Positions 36,757-45,445 of a DNA stretch of 64,000 nt are shown one piece after another. The translations under genes were made by a program, and so were the position numbers. The notes under the pieces are model-generated. The model ran no database searches, was not told the DNA's origin, and saw only the letters and a list, made by a program, of their open reading frames with translations. The stretch is from Solimonas marina. GTDB taxonomy: Bacteria; Pseudomonadota; Gammaproteobacteria; Nevskiales; Nevskiaceae. Position 1 is the stretch's first letter. The number at the start of each line of letters is the position of its first letter. The DNA lies in assembly GCF_012241385.1 (NCBI RefSeq), contig NZ_JAAVXB010000006.1, positions 62,001 to 126,000 of the forward strand, written 5' to 3'.

Positions 36757-37093
36757 AGCGAAACTCCTCGGAAGCGAATGGAAACGAGAGCAACGCCGCT
36801 AGCTGCCGCAACCGCTGTACCGCGCAATGCCAAGGCGATGCGATCAATTTCCGATCAACGCGCTGAGTGCGTGCTTTTGCTCGATTTTTCGTCGGCGCCG
36901 CGATCGCGGCACCCCAATTGATCTGATATAAATGCGATCAATCAAGATCATCATCAGATCAATGTCGGTGCAGACATTGCAGTTTGCCCGTGGGGATTTG
37001 CACCACATTGAACGGCATCGTGCTTGCTTCTGGATCAGACACACCGACCATCAATGATCGGATAGCATCCGATCATTACCTCAAGGAGTCGCC
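36757..37093. promoter_or_regulatory. divergent Nit1C/mocR control region with GATCAAT repeats
   Basis: 337 bp without a gene. It is locally AT-rich and full of TGATC-type motifs. GATCAAT occurs at 36842-36848, 36936-36942 and 36957-36963, the last two exactly 21 bp apart (two helical turns); a variant GATCAAC is at 36853-36859. ATTGATCTGAT (36917-36927) and ATCAGATCAAT (36953-36963) form a perfect 11-bp inverted repeat. AATGATCGGAT (37053-37063) and ATCCGATCATT (37067-37077) form another with a 3-bp spacer, 16 bp before the mocR start. These are strong candidates for MocR operators. Confidence 0.65.
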
Positions 37094-38494
37094 ATGCCCG
37101 ACAAGGTCCGCCGCTGGAAGCGCGCGCTGCAGGAAAGCGACAAACCGACCTACCTGGCGCTCGCCGACGCCATTGCCGAAGACATTCGCGGCGGCCGCCT
37201 GTCGGCCATGGATCGACTGCCGCCGCTGCGCACGCTGGCCGCCGAACTCGAGCTGCACTACACGACCGCCGCACGCGGCTACGCCGAGGCCCAGGCGCGT
37301 GGCCTGATCGACAGCAAAGCCGGCCAGGGCACCTTCATCCGCGCCACGACCGCCGCGCTGTCGAGCCGCAGCGTGCGCAACGTCGGCCTCGTCGAAATGA
37401 CCATGAACCTGCCGCCGGAACCGGAGGACGGCACGCTGCAGGCGCGCCTGCGCCGCGGCTTCACCCAGCTGGCCGAGCACGAGGATCTGCCGACGCTGCT
37501 GCGCTATCAGGAGTTCGGCGGCAGCGCCGAGGACCGCGACGCTGGCGCACGCTGGCTGGCGCCGCTGCTGCCGGGCGTGTTGATGGACCAATTACTGGTC
37601 TGCCCCGGCATTCAGAGCGGACTGGTGGCGCTGTTCAGTACGCTGGTGCGACCCGGCGAAGTGATGTGCTGCGAGGAGATCACCTATCCCGGCGTCAAGG
37701 CGCTGTCGGCGCAGTTCGGTATCCGCCTGCACGGCCTGCCGATGGATGCAGAAGGCATCGTCCCGCAGGAACTGGAGGCAGCTTGCAGGCTCCATCGGCC
37801 CAAGGTGCTGTACTGCAATCCGACCTACCAGAACCCGACGACGATGACGATGTCGCCGGCGCGGCGCGACACCATCGCCGCCATCGCACGTCAGTACGGG
37901 CTGACCATCATCGAGGACGATGCCTACGGCCTGCTGCCGACCTCGCCGATCGCGCCGATCGCCACGCGCGCCCCGGAGTTGACCTATTACCTGAGCGGCC
38001 TGGCCAAGCACCTCGGCGCCGGCCTGCGTATCGCCTATCTCGTCGCGCCCGACGTGCGCGCGGCCAAGCGCCTGACGTCGACGCTGCGGGTGACCACCAT
38101 CATGGCCGCACCGCTGACCGTGTCGCTGGCGACGCGCTGGATCAACGACGGCAGCGCCGACCAGGTATTGCACGCCATCCGCCGCGAATCGCAGGCACGA
38201 CAAAAACTGGCCGCCGAGCTGCTGCCGATCGAAGACTGCGCGACGCAGCCCGACGCCTTTCACCTGTGGTTGAAGTTGCCACCGCCGTGGAACCGTGGCG
38301 AGTTCGCCAACTACCTGCGCGCACGCGGCGTCGGCGTGGTCGGCAGCGACGCGTTCACCGTCAGTTCCACGCCGCTCGAAGCGGTCCGCGTCTGCCTCGG
38401 CGGTGTCGCGACGCGACGCGAATGCCGGCACTCGCTGGAACTGATCGCCGAAGCGTTGGATCAGCTACCTGAGGTCGCGTCGTCGGTCTTCTGA
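37094..38494 (+). CDS. MocR-type GntR regulator with aminotransferase domain
   Basis: 466 residues, preceded by AAGGAG. The N-terminal GntR winged helix (about 15-85: YLALADAIAEDIRGGRLS, LPPLRTLAAELELHYTTAARGY) is joined to a fold type I aminotransferase domain. PLP contacts are intact: YCNPTYQNPT, IIEDDAYG (Asp) and LSGLAKHLGAGLRIAYL (the Lys). MocR proteins sense an amino compound through PLP and bind repeats in their own promoter. Divergence from the nitrilase operon across repeat-rich DNA makes it the likely Nit1C regulator, with an amine or amino acid product of the pathway as effector (inference). Confidence 0.92.
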   Translation: MPDKVRRWKRALQESDKPTYLALADAIAEDIRGGRLSAMDRLPPLRTLAAELELHYTTAARGYAEAQARGLIDSKAGQGTFIRATTAALSSRSVRNVGLVEMTMNLPPEPEDGTLQARLRRGFTQLAEHEDLPTLLRYQEFGGSAEDRDAGARWLAPLLPGVLMDQLLVCPGIQSGLVALFSTLVRPGEVMCCEEITYPGVKALSAQFGIRLHGLPMDAEGIVPQELEAACRLHRPKVLYCNPTYQNPTTMTMSPARRDTIAAIARQYGLTIIEDDAYGLLPTSPIAPIATRAPELTYYLSGLAKHLGAGLRIAYLVAPDVRAAKRLTSTLRVTTIMAAPLTVSLATRWINDGSADQVLHAIRRESQARQKLAAELLPIEDCATQPDAFHLWLKLPPPWNRGEFANYLRARGVGVVGSDAFTVSSTPLEAVRVCLGGVATRRECRHSLELIAEALDQLPEVASSVF

Positions 38495-38501
38495 GAGGAG
38501 A

Positions 38502-38588
38502 TGGTGCGCCCGGCCGGGGTCGAACCGGCATGCCCTTGCGGGCGGGAAATTTTAAGTCTCCAGCGTCTACCAATTTCGCCACGGGCGC
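38502..38588 (-). tRNA. leuZ: tRNA-Leu (anticodon TAA)
   Basis: An 87-nt cloverleaf with encoded CCA. Acceptor GCGCCCG pairs with CGGGCGC, the T-loop is GGTTCGACCCC, and the long variable arm is that of class II Leu tRNAs. The anticodon stem GGAGA/TTTCC encloses the loop CTTAAAA, giving TAA. In Enterobacteria this tRNA (leuZ) directly follows cysT in the pgsA-glyW-cysT-leuZ block; here it is 13.3 kb away. Confidence 0.95.
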
Positions 38589-38627
38589 GCGGCCGCGATC
38601 TTACGCGGATGTGGCGGCAGCGCCTAG

Positions 38628-39749
<1,122 letters not shown>

Positions 39750-39759
39750 AACGTGGCAT

Positions 39760-39790
39760 CACCACCCCGGCCGACCCGGCCGGGGTGGTG
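39760..39790. terminator. 14-bp GC-rich hairpin after aldo/keto reductase
   Basis: CACCACCCCGGCCG and CGGCCGGGGTGGTG form a perfect 14-bp stem around ACC, 10 bp after the stop codon. No T-tract follows, so termination may need Rho, but the stem is very stable. Confidence 0.65.
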
Positions 39791-39825
39791 AGCATCATGG
39801 CGGAAAGCAAATGCCAGAAAGCAAA

Positions 39826-39848
39826 AAACCACGCGATGGGCGTGGTTT
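39826..39848 (-). terminator. Rho-independent terminator, minus strand, at the left junction
   Basis: AAACCACGC and GCGTGGTTT form a 9-bp stem around GATGG; the A6 run on its left reads as a T-tract on the minus strand. It would stop minus-strand transcription. It may be the original tRNA-Cys terminator, moved 12 kb away by the insertion (inference). Confidence 0.6.
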
Positions 39849-39889
39849 CAAAAAGCCTGGCAGGGTTCGAATAGGGTCTCACACGAAAA

Positions 39890-39934
39890 GTTATAAAATT
39901 CCTTTGAATAAAAAAGGAATTTTTAATTTATAAC
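39890..39934. repeat. AT-rich nested inverted repeat at the left end of the element
   Basis: Outer arms GTTATAAA (39890-39897) and TTTATAAC (39927-39934); inner perfect 11-bp arms AAAATTCCTTT (39895-39905) and AAAGGAATTTT (39913-39923) around a 7-nt loop. It looks like a bidirectional terminator insulating the element. CGAAAAGTTA occurs just outside on both sides (39884-39893 and 39947-39956). Confidence 0.7.
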
Positions 39935-39951
39935 ACGGGGCGTACCCGAAA

Positions 39952-39961
39952 AGTTACCCGC
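39952..39961 (+). other. integrase arm-type repeat AGTTACCCGC (left end)
   Basis: Identical 10-mer to those at 51743-51752 and 51755-51764 and, inverted, at 51706-51715. Its presence near both ends of the element and beside int fits arm-type binding sites of the integrase. The rest of 39935-40267 shows no convincing gene. Confidence 0.5.
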
Positions 39962-40267
39962 ATTATTCGCAGTGATCCGGATTTTTCGGTTAACTCGGCG
40001 CTCCGGCGTTCGATCGCCATAGGCATTCTTCCTTCACTTTTCCGACGAACGGTCGAAAGATGCGCGACATGGCGGCCTATTTTGCGCGGTGCCGTGGCGC
40101 AGCGTCGCGGTATCCAGCCGGAGCTTTTCCCGATTTGCCGTGAATCTTGCAGCGGCCCTGCCTCTGAGCTGACTTCGTGAACGAGTGCTCATTTTCGCCG
40201 CCGACCGCTGTTGCCAATATCAGCTTGGCGCGGTAAACCTCGACGAGGGAACAAGGGGGAGCACACC

Positions 40268-41089
40268 ATGGCAGGAATACCGAGCAAGGTAGAGAGCCGG
40301 CTGATCGCGGGATTGAAGCGTTTCCAGCCCATCTTGGAGCAAGCAAAAGCGCGAGACGTCAACGAGGCCGACACGGTCACGATCGTCAAGGATCTTCTCG
40401 CGGACCTCTTCGGGTACGACAAGTACATGGAGGTCACGTCCGAGCACGCGATTCGCGGCACATATTGTGATCTCGCGATCAAGCTCGATGGACAGGTGTC
40501 GTTTCTAATCGAGGTCAAGGCGATCGGTCTCGACCTCAAAGACCAGCACGTGAAGCAGGCTGTCGACTACGCAGCGCACCTCGGGGTCGAATGGGCGTTG
40601 CTGACCAATGGCGTCGTCTGGCGCGTCTACCGCGTGGTGTTCGCGCAACCACTTCAATTCGACCTTGTCGTCGAGATTCGAGCGCTCGAACTCTCACCAA
40701 GAAATTCAGACCACCTCGAACTGCTATGGCTACTCGCAAAGGAAGGGTGGCAGAAAGCTCGGATCGGTGAGTTTCACGCTCAGCGGCAGGCCGTCAATCG
40801 CTACACCATCGCGGCGCTCATCATGAGTGCCCCGATCGTCGATTCCCTACGAAAGGAGCTTCGGCGGCTTCACAACGGGATCAAGATCACCAATGAGCAG
40901 ATTTCCGAGGTGCTGCAGGCTGAGGTGCTGAAGCGCGAAACCCTGGACGGCGAGAAGGCGACCGAAGCGAGGAAGACCATCGTCCGCGTGCACAAGAAGC
41001 TCGCAGCGCCGAAAAAATCGGTAGAGGCGGAAATCGTGATCCCCCAGACAGTCGTCGAGGAAGTGTCCAAGGAACCGCCGGCCGGCTAA
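40268..41089 (+). CDS. solitary HsdR N-terminal-like nuclease domain protein
   Basis: 273 residues from ATG 40268. The first ~170 residues resemble the N-terminal nuclease domain of type I restriction HsdR: GTYCDLAIKLDGQVSFLIEVKAIG contains the D...ExK core of PD-(D/E)XK enzymes, here described by its key Asp, Glu and Lys, followed by QAVDYAAHLGVEWALLTNG. The C-terminal ~80 residues are charged and helical (ITNEQISEVLQAEVLKRE). No HsdM, HsdS or helicase domain is nearby, so it is not a complete restriction system. In an integrative element it may serve defence or competition with other phages; that is inference. Confidence 0.8.
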   Translation: MAGIPSKVESRLIAGLKRFQPILEQAKARDVNEADTVTIVKDLLADLFGYDKYMEVTSEHAIRGTYCDLAIKLDGQVSFLIEVKAIGLDLKDQHVKQAVDYAAHLGVEWALLTNGVVWRVYRVVFAQPLQFDLVVEIRALELSPRNSDHLELLWLLAKEGWQKARIGEFHAQRQAVNRYTIAALIMSAPIVDSLRKELRRLHNGIKITNEQISEVLQAEVLKRETLDGEKATEARKTIVRVHKKLAAPKKSVEAEIVIPQTVVEEVSKEPPAG

Positions 41090-41148
41090 GTTTTCGACCA
41101 AGCGCGGCCGACATGTCGCACCCGCATATGCACGCTTGCAGCCTTCGA

Positions 41149-41688
41149 TCAGAACGCGCTCAGGGGGCAAAGTGCGGCCAGCAAATACGGCGGTTGCCCT
41201 GAGAATCCGTAGTAGCCACGGTGCGCTGCGTTAGCACGCTGTGCCGGAAGTCCATGACCGCCGAAGCTCCATTCGGCATCCCCGGCAAACCAGTTCGACC
41301 GCGCGAACTGCTCTGCCGCGACCCAAGAAACTCCGGCGCCGCGTAGAAATACACCGGCCAAGCAGTCGGCCTGCAGCTCTGCTGCCGTTCCGGAAACGTT
41401 GCCCTGAATCATATGTCCCCATTCGTGGGCAACAATCCCGGAGGCGGCCCAAGGCCCGAAGGTGTTTGCCATATAGTCCAGCCAGTTTTGATCAACCAGG
41501 ACGACGCCAGCGCTTCGGTTCGCAAAGGCTCCGTTTGACCCGGGGGCCTGGCACATGGGAACAGACGTGCCCCAAAACTGGTTGAGGGCCTGTTGATCGT
41601 CTAGAGCATGCGTTACCGGCACGCACTGGGCGATGGCCTGCTGTGACAGCGTGATCGCGCAGCACGACAAGATGATTGCCTTGAACAT
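41149..41688 (-). CDS. secreted neutral zinc metallopeptidase-like protein
   Basis: 179 residues with a signal peptide (IILSCCAITLSQQAIAQ). The zinc motif HEWGHMIQG (HExxH) and the downstream AELQADCLAG, whose Glu is the likely third ligand, match the YpfJ-type neutral zinc metallopeptidase family, although the protein is shorter than usual. It should act in the periplasm or outside. Its role in a satellite-like element is unclear: possibly host-surface change or simply a cargo gene. Stop lies 60 bp from the nuclease gene it converges on. Confidence 0.8.
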   Translation of the reverse strand: MFKAIILSCCAITLSQQAIAQCVPVTHALDDQQALNQFWGTSVPMCQAPGSNGAFANRSAGVVLVDQNWLDYMANTFGPWAASGIVAHEWGHMIQGNVSGTAAELQADCLAGVFLRGAGVSWVAAEQFARSNWFAGDAEWSFGGHGLPAQRANAAHRGYYGFSGQPPYLLAALCPLSAF

Positions 41689-41918
41689 CGTCAGCCTCCC
41701 CTTGGCTCCCCAGCCACCATGCTTTCCGAAAGGAAAAGCGCATATAGAATCCGGTCAAGATCCACCGGTGTCTGTGATCCAGATCACATCACTTGGCAGT
41801 GGCCGTCAGACAATTGCTGCAGCAACGGCACAGCGGTCCGAGATTGCGTCAGAGGCGGCCCGATCCCGCCGGACCGTCATGTGGCGGGCGGTGTAAGTTA
41901 ACCGGAGGGGTGGCGCGC

Positions 41919-42473
41919 ATGAATAAAGTCTTCGCAATCGTAGCTGTAGCCGTGGTGCTGGTCGTCGGCTACGTCGCCGTTGGCCCGTTCGTTACGTTGT
42001 ACGGCATCCAGCAGGCGGTGAACGACAAGGATGCGGAAGCGCTACGGGACAATGTCGACTTTCCGGCGCTGCGCGAGAGCGTGAAGGGGCAGTTCACGGC
42101 GGCGATGACTCAGCAGATGAAGCAGAGCGACACCGAGAGCAACGGGTTTGCCGCGCTGGGCGCAGGCCTCGCGATGCTGATGGTCGACAAGGCAGTTGAT
42201 CAGTTCGTGACGCCGGAAGGTTTGACTGCGCTGCTCGCGAACGATGCACGATCGGCGGCACCGGCAGACCAGACGCAACACGACGATGAGCCCGACAAGC
42301 GCGTCCATCTCATTCGCGGTGGCCGAACGGATTGGAGCTTTCAGACACCTAGCCGTTTTCTGGTGACGATCCACGGAGACAAAGGCAAAGATCTTGGGCT
42401 GGTCCTGCGCCGGCAGGATTTGACCTGGCGACTCACCGCGATACAGCTTCCGCCTGGGTTGTTTGAGCAATAA
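41919..42473 (+). CDS. DUF2939-family membrane-anchored protein
   Basis: 184 residues from ATG 41919, with CCGGAGGGG upstream. An N-terminal membrane segment (FAIVAVAVVLVVGYVAVGPF) is followed by the DUF2939 signature AVNDKDAEALRDNVDFPALRESVK-type sequence and a C-terminal beta-rich region (RFLVTIHGDKGKDLGLVLRR). The family is widespread in proteobacteria and functionally unknown; it probably faces the periplasm. A 230-bp gap between this gene and the divergent metallopeptidase gene contains both promoters; nothing else is seen there. Confidence 0.8.
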   Translation: MNKVFAIVAVAVVLVVGYVAVGPFVTLYGIQQAVNDKDAEALRDNVDFPALRESVKGQFTAAMTQQMKQSDTESNGFAALGAGLAMLMVDKAVDQFVTPEGLTALLANDARSAAPADQTQHDDEPDKRVHLIRGGRTDWSFQTPSRFLVTIHGDKGKDLGLVLRRQDLTWRLTAIQLPPGLFEQ

Positions 42474-42476
42474 AAA

Positions 42477-42504
42477 GGGCGCCGCTCATCACTGAGGGGC
42501 GCCC
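42477..42504. terminator. hairpin between DUF2939 gene and tape-measure gene
   Basis: GGGCGCC (42477-42483) and GGCGCCC (42498-42504) can pair around a 14-nt loop; A5 precedes it, reading as a T-tract on the minus strand. It lies between two convergent genes and may end the tape-measure transcript. Confidence 0.5.
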
Positions 42505-42520
42505 CGGTCAATGTGGCGCT

Positions 42521-44824
42521 TCAGCGCCGCGCCACCTTCGGAAGTCTCCGCACGCCGGTTCGGTCGTTTTGCGCTTTCGTCATTGGGCCGTTGTTCTCCG
42601 CATCGTGAACAGCCATTGCGTAGCCTCGGACCGAAGCGACATCTTCTGTGTAACGGAGCCGCACGGCCAGCTCTCCATGCCGCACGAACGGTACGGGCTG
42701 CACCGGGAAGCCAAGCTCGCTGATCACGCGTACATCACGGTTCCCGCCGCCGCTCGCCATGGCGCTCATACCGGGCACATTGGGCGCACTGTTCATCGCC
42801 TCAAGCACGCCACGATAGCGTGCCGTCGCCGCTGCATTGACGACGAACTCGCGGCCGTGCACGACGCCCGCTACCTGCTTGGTTCCGAAGTCACCGGTAT
42901 AGCCGCCAGACTCGAAGCCAACGCCTGAAATCTTGGCGACGTTGACGGCTTGCGCGACGCCCACGGCCCCAGCGAGAACGAAATTCAGCGGAGGTGGCGC
43001 AGCCGCCAATGCCTTCTGCACCGCAAGGATTCCGTCGATCGTGGCCTGTGCGATGGCAGACGCCTTGCCGATCGCGGCCAGCTTCTTGTTCCCCGATTCA
43101 CTCAGTGTGGCAATGTTGCTGAACGTCTCGCTCAGCACGTCGAGGCGCGCGATCTGGCGTGCCTTCTCAAGCGCCAATAAGTGGTCTTGATGCTCTTGTT
43201 CAAGCTGAGCTTCTTTGTCGTCCCATAGGCTCTGCAGGTCCGCTCTGTCCTTGCGGAACTCGTCGAGCATCTGCAACTGGTTGTCGTACCACTTTTCTAG
43301 CTGTTGCCCGGCGTCGTCGATCTTGCCCAGCTCGCCGAATGAGCCGCCGACGACCGCATCGATGCCACTGTATTGAGGGGCATCCTTGAAGCTCGACACC
43401 ATCTGCTGAAGCTGTTCCTGTTGTTTCTGGTAGTCCTCGACTGCTTTCTGTGCGGCGTTGAACGCGTCGATGTTGTCGTGCAGCTGATTGATCATGTCGA
43501 GCTGTGCGTTTGATGCCCCTTCGGCCGCGGCGCGATACAGATCAAGCGCCCGAGCGTTGTAGCCGAGCGTCGCGGACTGGTCGGCCAACGACGCAATCAT
43601 GTCGTCGACACGCTTCTTTTGCGCCGCCTGATCAGTTACTGCTTGATATGCCGCAGTGCTGTTTCCGAAGTTGATGACCTTGCGCCCGTCATCCTTGCTG
43701 CCCGGCGGTTTGCCTGCTGGCGTCTGGCTCGCTTTGTCGATCGCTTTGTTGCCAGCTTCCCATGCTTTGACGATCGCCTCGATGTCTTTCGACGTCGAGT
43801 CGCGCGCGTCGCTGAAGGCTTCCTTCATCACGGCCATTGCCGCGTCGCCGTTTTTGGCGAACTTGTAGATTGCTTTGCCCGGAACAACCATGTCGGACCA
43901 GTTCAGGTGCAGCTGTTGGCCGGCAGCTGCGAGGCCGCCGATCACGGTTCCCAGGTCAACGAATGCGCCCTTCGCGACGAGTGCCGACACGATGACCAGG
44001 CGAACCCCCGTGTTGATTACCTCCGTGGCGTTCGCGACATTCTTGGAGTCCGTGGCCCACGCCTGATATTGCGTCGCCAGGTCATTGAGCGTCGGTAACA
44101 GGTTGTCGGCCACTCGGTTGTAGAGGCCTTCCGTGGTCTTGGCAATCATGTTCAGATGATCGTTGTAGTCCTCGGCGGCTTTGCCTGTCGTCTTCTCGAT
44201 CACGAGTCCCAGGCGCTCAGCTTGTGCCGTCATGTCGGCGATGCCCTGGCTCCCGCCATTGAGCAGTGGAATCATGTCGGCGCCGGCACGGCCGAACAGT
44301 GCCATGGCAACGGCAGTCTTGGACGCCGTGTCCTGGCTGTGCTGAAACGCGTCGGCTACCTCGTTGACGTACTGATCTGTCGACTTGTAGTGGCCGGCGG
44401 CATCGGTCAACGAAATGCCGAGCGCATCGAAGGCGGACTTCTGTTCTCGGCTGCCTTCGATCGCCATGTGCACGGTCTGATTGAACTTGGCCAGGCCGGT
44501 CTCAAGCGATCCGAAATCAACGTCCGAGAAGTCGGCAGCGAACTTCAGCCCGGACAATTCCTTGATGCCGATGCCGAGCTTCTGTGACGACTTGCTGAGC
44601 TGGTCAGCCTGATCGATAGCGTTCTTGATCCCATCACCCATCCTGCGGCCAACATCGATCGCAGCGAGTGCCGCCGCGATGTTCTTCGCCGCGTTCTGAA
44701 TGCCTTTCTGTATGGCTTCGGCGCGCTGCTGCGACACACGCTGCGCACGCCCCATATCGGTTTCGAACTGCGCGGTGTCCGCGCGCATGTCGATGAAGAG
44801 CGATCCCAATGACCCTAGATTCAT
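42521..44824 (-). CDS. phage tail tape-measure protein
   Basis: 767 residues with AGGAG ten nt before the start. The N-terminus (LGSLFIDMRADTAQFETDMG) is typical of lambda-like tape-measure proteins of Burkholderia and Xanthomonas-type phages. A long helical body follows with coiled-coil stretches (AQKAVEDYQKQQEQLQQM, DDKEAQLEQEHQDHLLALEK). One hydrophobic segment (AQATIDGILAVQKALAAAPP to VGVAQAV) and the terminal FESGGYTGDFG are family features. Tape-measure proteins set tail length and help inject DNA. No other tail gene is in the element, so this is either an orphan relic or a protein that alters tails of a helper phage. Confidence 0.85.
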   Translation of the reverse strand: MNLGSLGSLFIDMRADTAQFETDMGRAQRVSQQRAEAIQKGIQNAAKNIAAALAAIDVGRRMGDGIKNAIDQADQLSKSSQKLGIGIKELSGLKFAADFSDVDFGSLETGLAKFNQTVHMAIEGSREQKSAFDALGISLTDAAGHYKSTDQYVNEVADAFQHSQDTASKTAVAMALFGRAGADMIPLLNGGSQGIADMTAQAERLGLVIEKTTGKAAEDYNDHLNMIAKTTEGLYNRVADNLLPTLNDLATQYQAWATDSKNVANATEVINTGVRLVIVSALVAKGAFVDLGTVIGGLAAAGQQLHLNWSDMVVPGKAIYKFAKNGDAAMAVMKEAFSDARDSTSKDIEAIVKAWEAGNKAIDKASQTPAGKPPGSKDDGRKVINFGNSTAAYQAVTDQAAQKKRVDDMIASLADQSATLGYNARALDLYRAAAEGASNAQLDMINQLHDNIDAFNAAQKAVEDYQKQQEQLQQMVSSFKDAPQYSGIDAVVGGSFGELGKIDDAGQQLEKWYDNQLQMLDEFRKDRADLQSLWDDKEAQLEQEHQDHLLALEKARQIARLDVLSETFSNIATLSESGNKKLAAIGKASAIAQATIDGILAVQKALAAAPPPLNFVLAGAVGVAQAVNVAKISGVGFESGGYTGDFGTKQVAGVVHGREFVVNAAATARYRGVLEAMNSAPNVPGMSAMASGGGNRDVRVISELGFPVQPVPFVRHGELAVRLRYTEDVASVRGYAMAVHDAENNGPMTKAQNDRTGVRRLPKVARR

Positions 44825-45445
44825 GTTGCGTATCTCCTGATGCGTGATTGATTAACTGCGGCTGTGGTTAACAAGCGATGAGCCGCGACAGCGGAGGCGT
44901 CGCGGTTACGTGCGGGCAGCGCGGCGGCATGCGCGGCCGCTTTAGACGCGCCGAAAATTGATAGACGAACGCCCGCTCCTCCACATGAGTGGCGCTGCCT
45001 TGTCGGTCGAGGTATCCGCGAGATCCATCGCGTCTCAACATCGCGAGGGTGATCGCGGCGCTACCCCTGAGCGCGTTAATACCCCCCCCTCTTAATTTCG
45101 CGGTTTTGCACACGAAGATTGGGCGACGGTTTCCGCTCATAGGCCTGGAAAGTTTTTTGATCCCCATGGGGCCTTGCTTTGAATCTGCGGGGTCAGCGTG
45201 GACAGCGGGGACAGATCGCGTAACCCATTGATTGGATGAGGCTGTTCTGTCCCCGCATGGCTGACACCGCAGCGGGACAGTGCGGGGACTGCGGGGACAG
45301 ATGCGCGGCGCATCATTTGTCCCCGCTTTGTGTTTTGCGGGGACAAAGCAGGGACAAGAAGCGGGGACAAAAAACCTTAATGAATTCATGGTGAAACACA
45401 GAGTGTCCCCGCTGTCCCCGCTGACCCCGCACGTTTGATAGCTCG
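44825..45445. other. 620-bp non-coding region: possible cos-like site and replication origin
   Basis: No convincing gene; the open frame on the minus strand across 44868-45449 is formed by repeats and is rejected. The segment 45076-45110 holds a C8 run followed by CTTAATTTCGCGGTTTTGC, which recalls the sequence beside lambdoid cohesive ends. From 45187 to 45430 there is the iteron array described next. The position beside the primase-helicase gene is where a P4-type origin would be expected. Confidence 0.5.
45187..45430. repeat. 9-bp GCGGGGACA iteron array, putative origin of replication
   Basis: Direct copies head to tail at 45187-45195, 45196-45204 and 45205-45213 (first two with one change each). 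Further copies in this orientation lie at 45282-45290, 45291-45299, 45337-45345, 45348-45356 and 45361-45369. Inverse copies TGTCCCCGC lie at 45248-45256, 45318-45326, 45404-45412, 45413-45421 and 45422-45430 (TGACCCCGC). The left and right triplets mirror each other: 26 of 27 positions match as an inverted repeat. Iterons bound by the satellite primase-helicase, as in P4 ori/crr, are the best explanation. Confidence 0.75.

Noticed and set aside
45187-45430. CRISPR or REP array
   Set aside because: Units are 9 bp, partly without spacers and in both orientations, which fits iterons instead.
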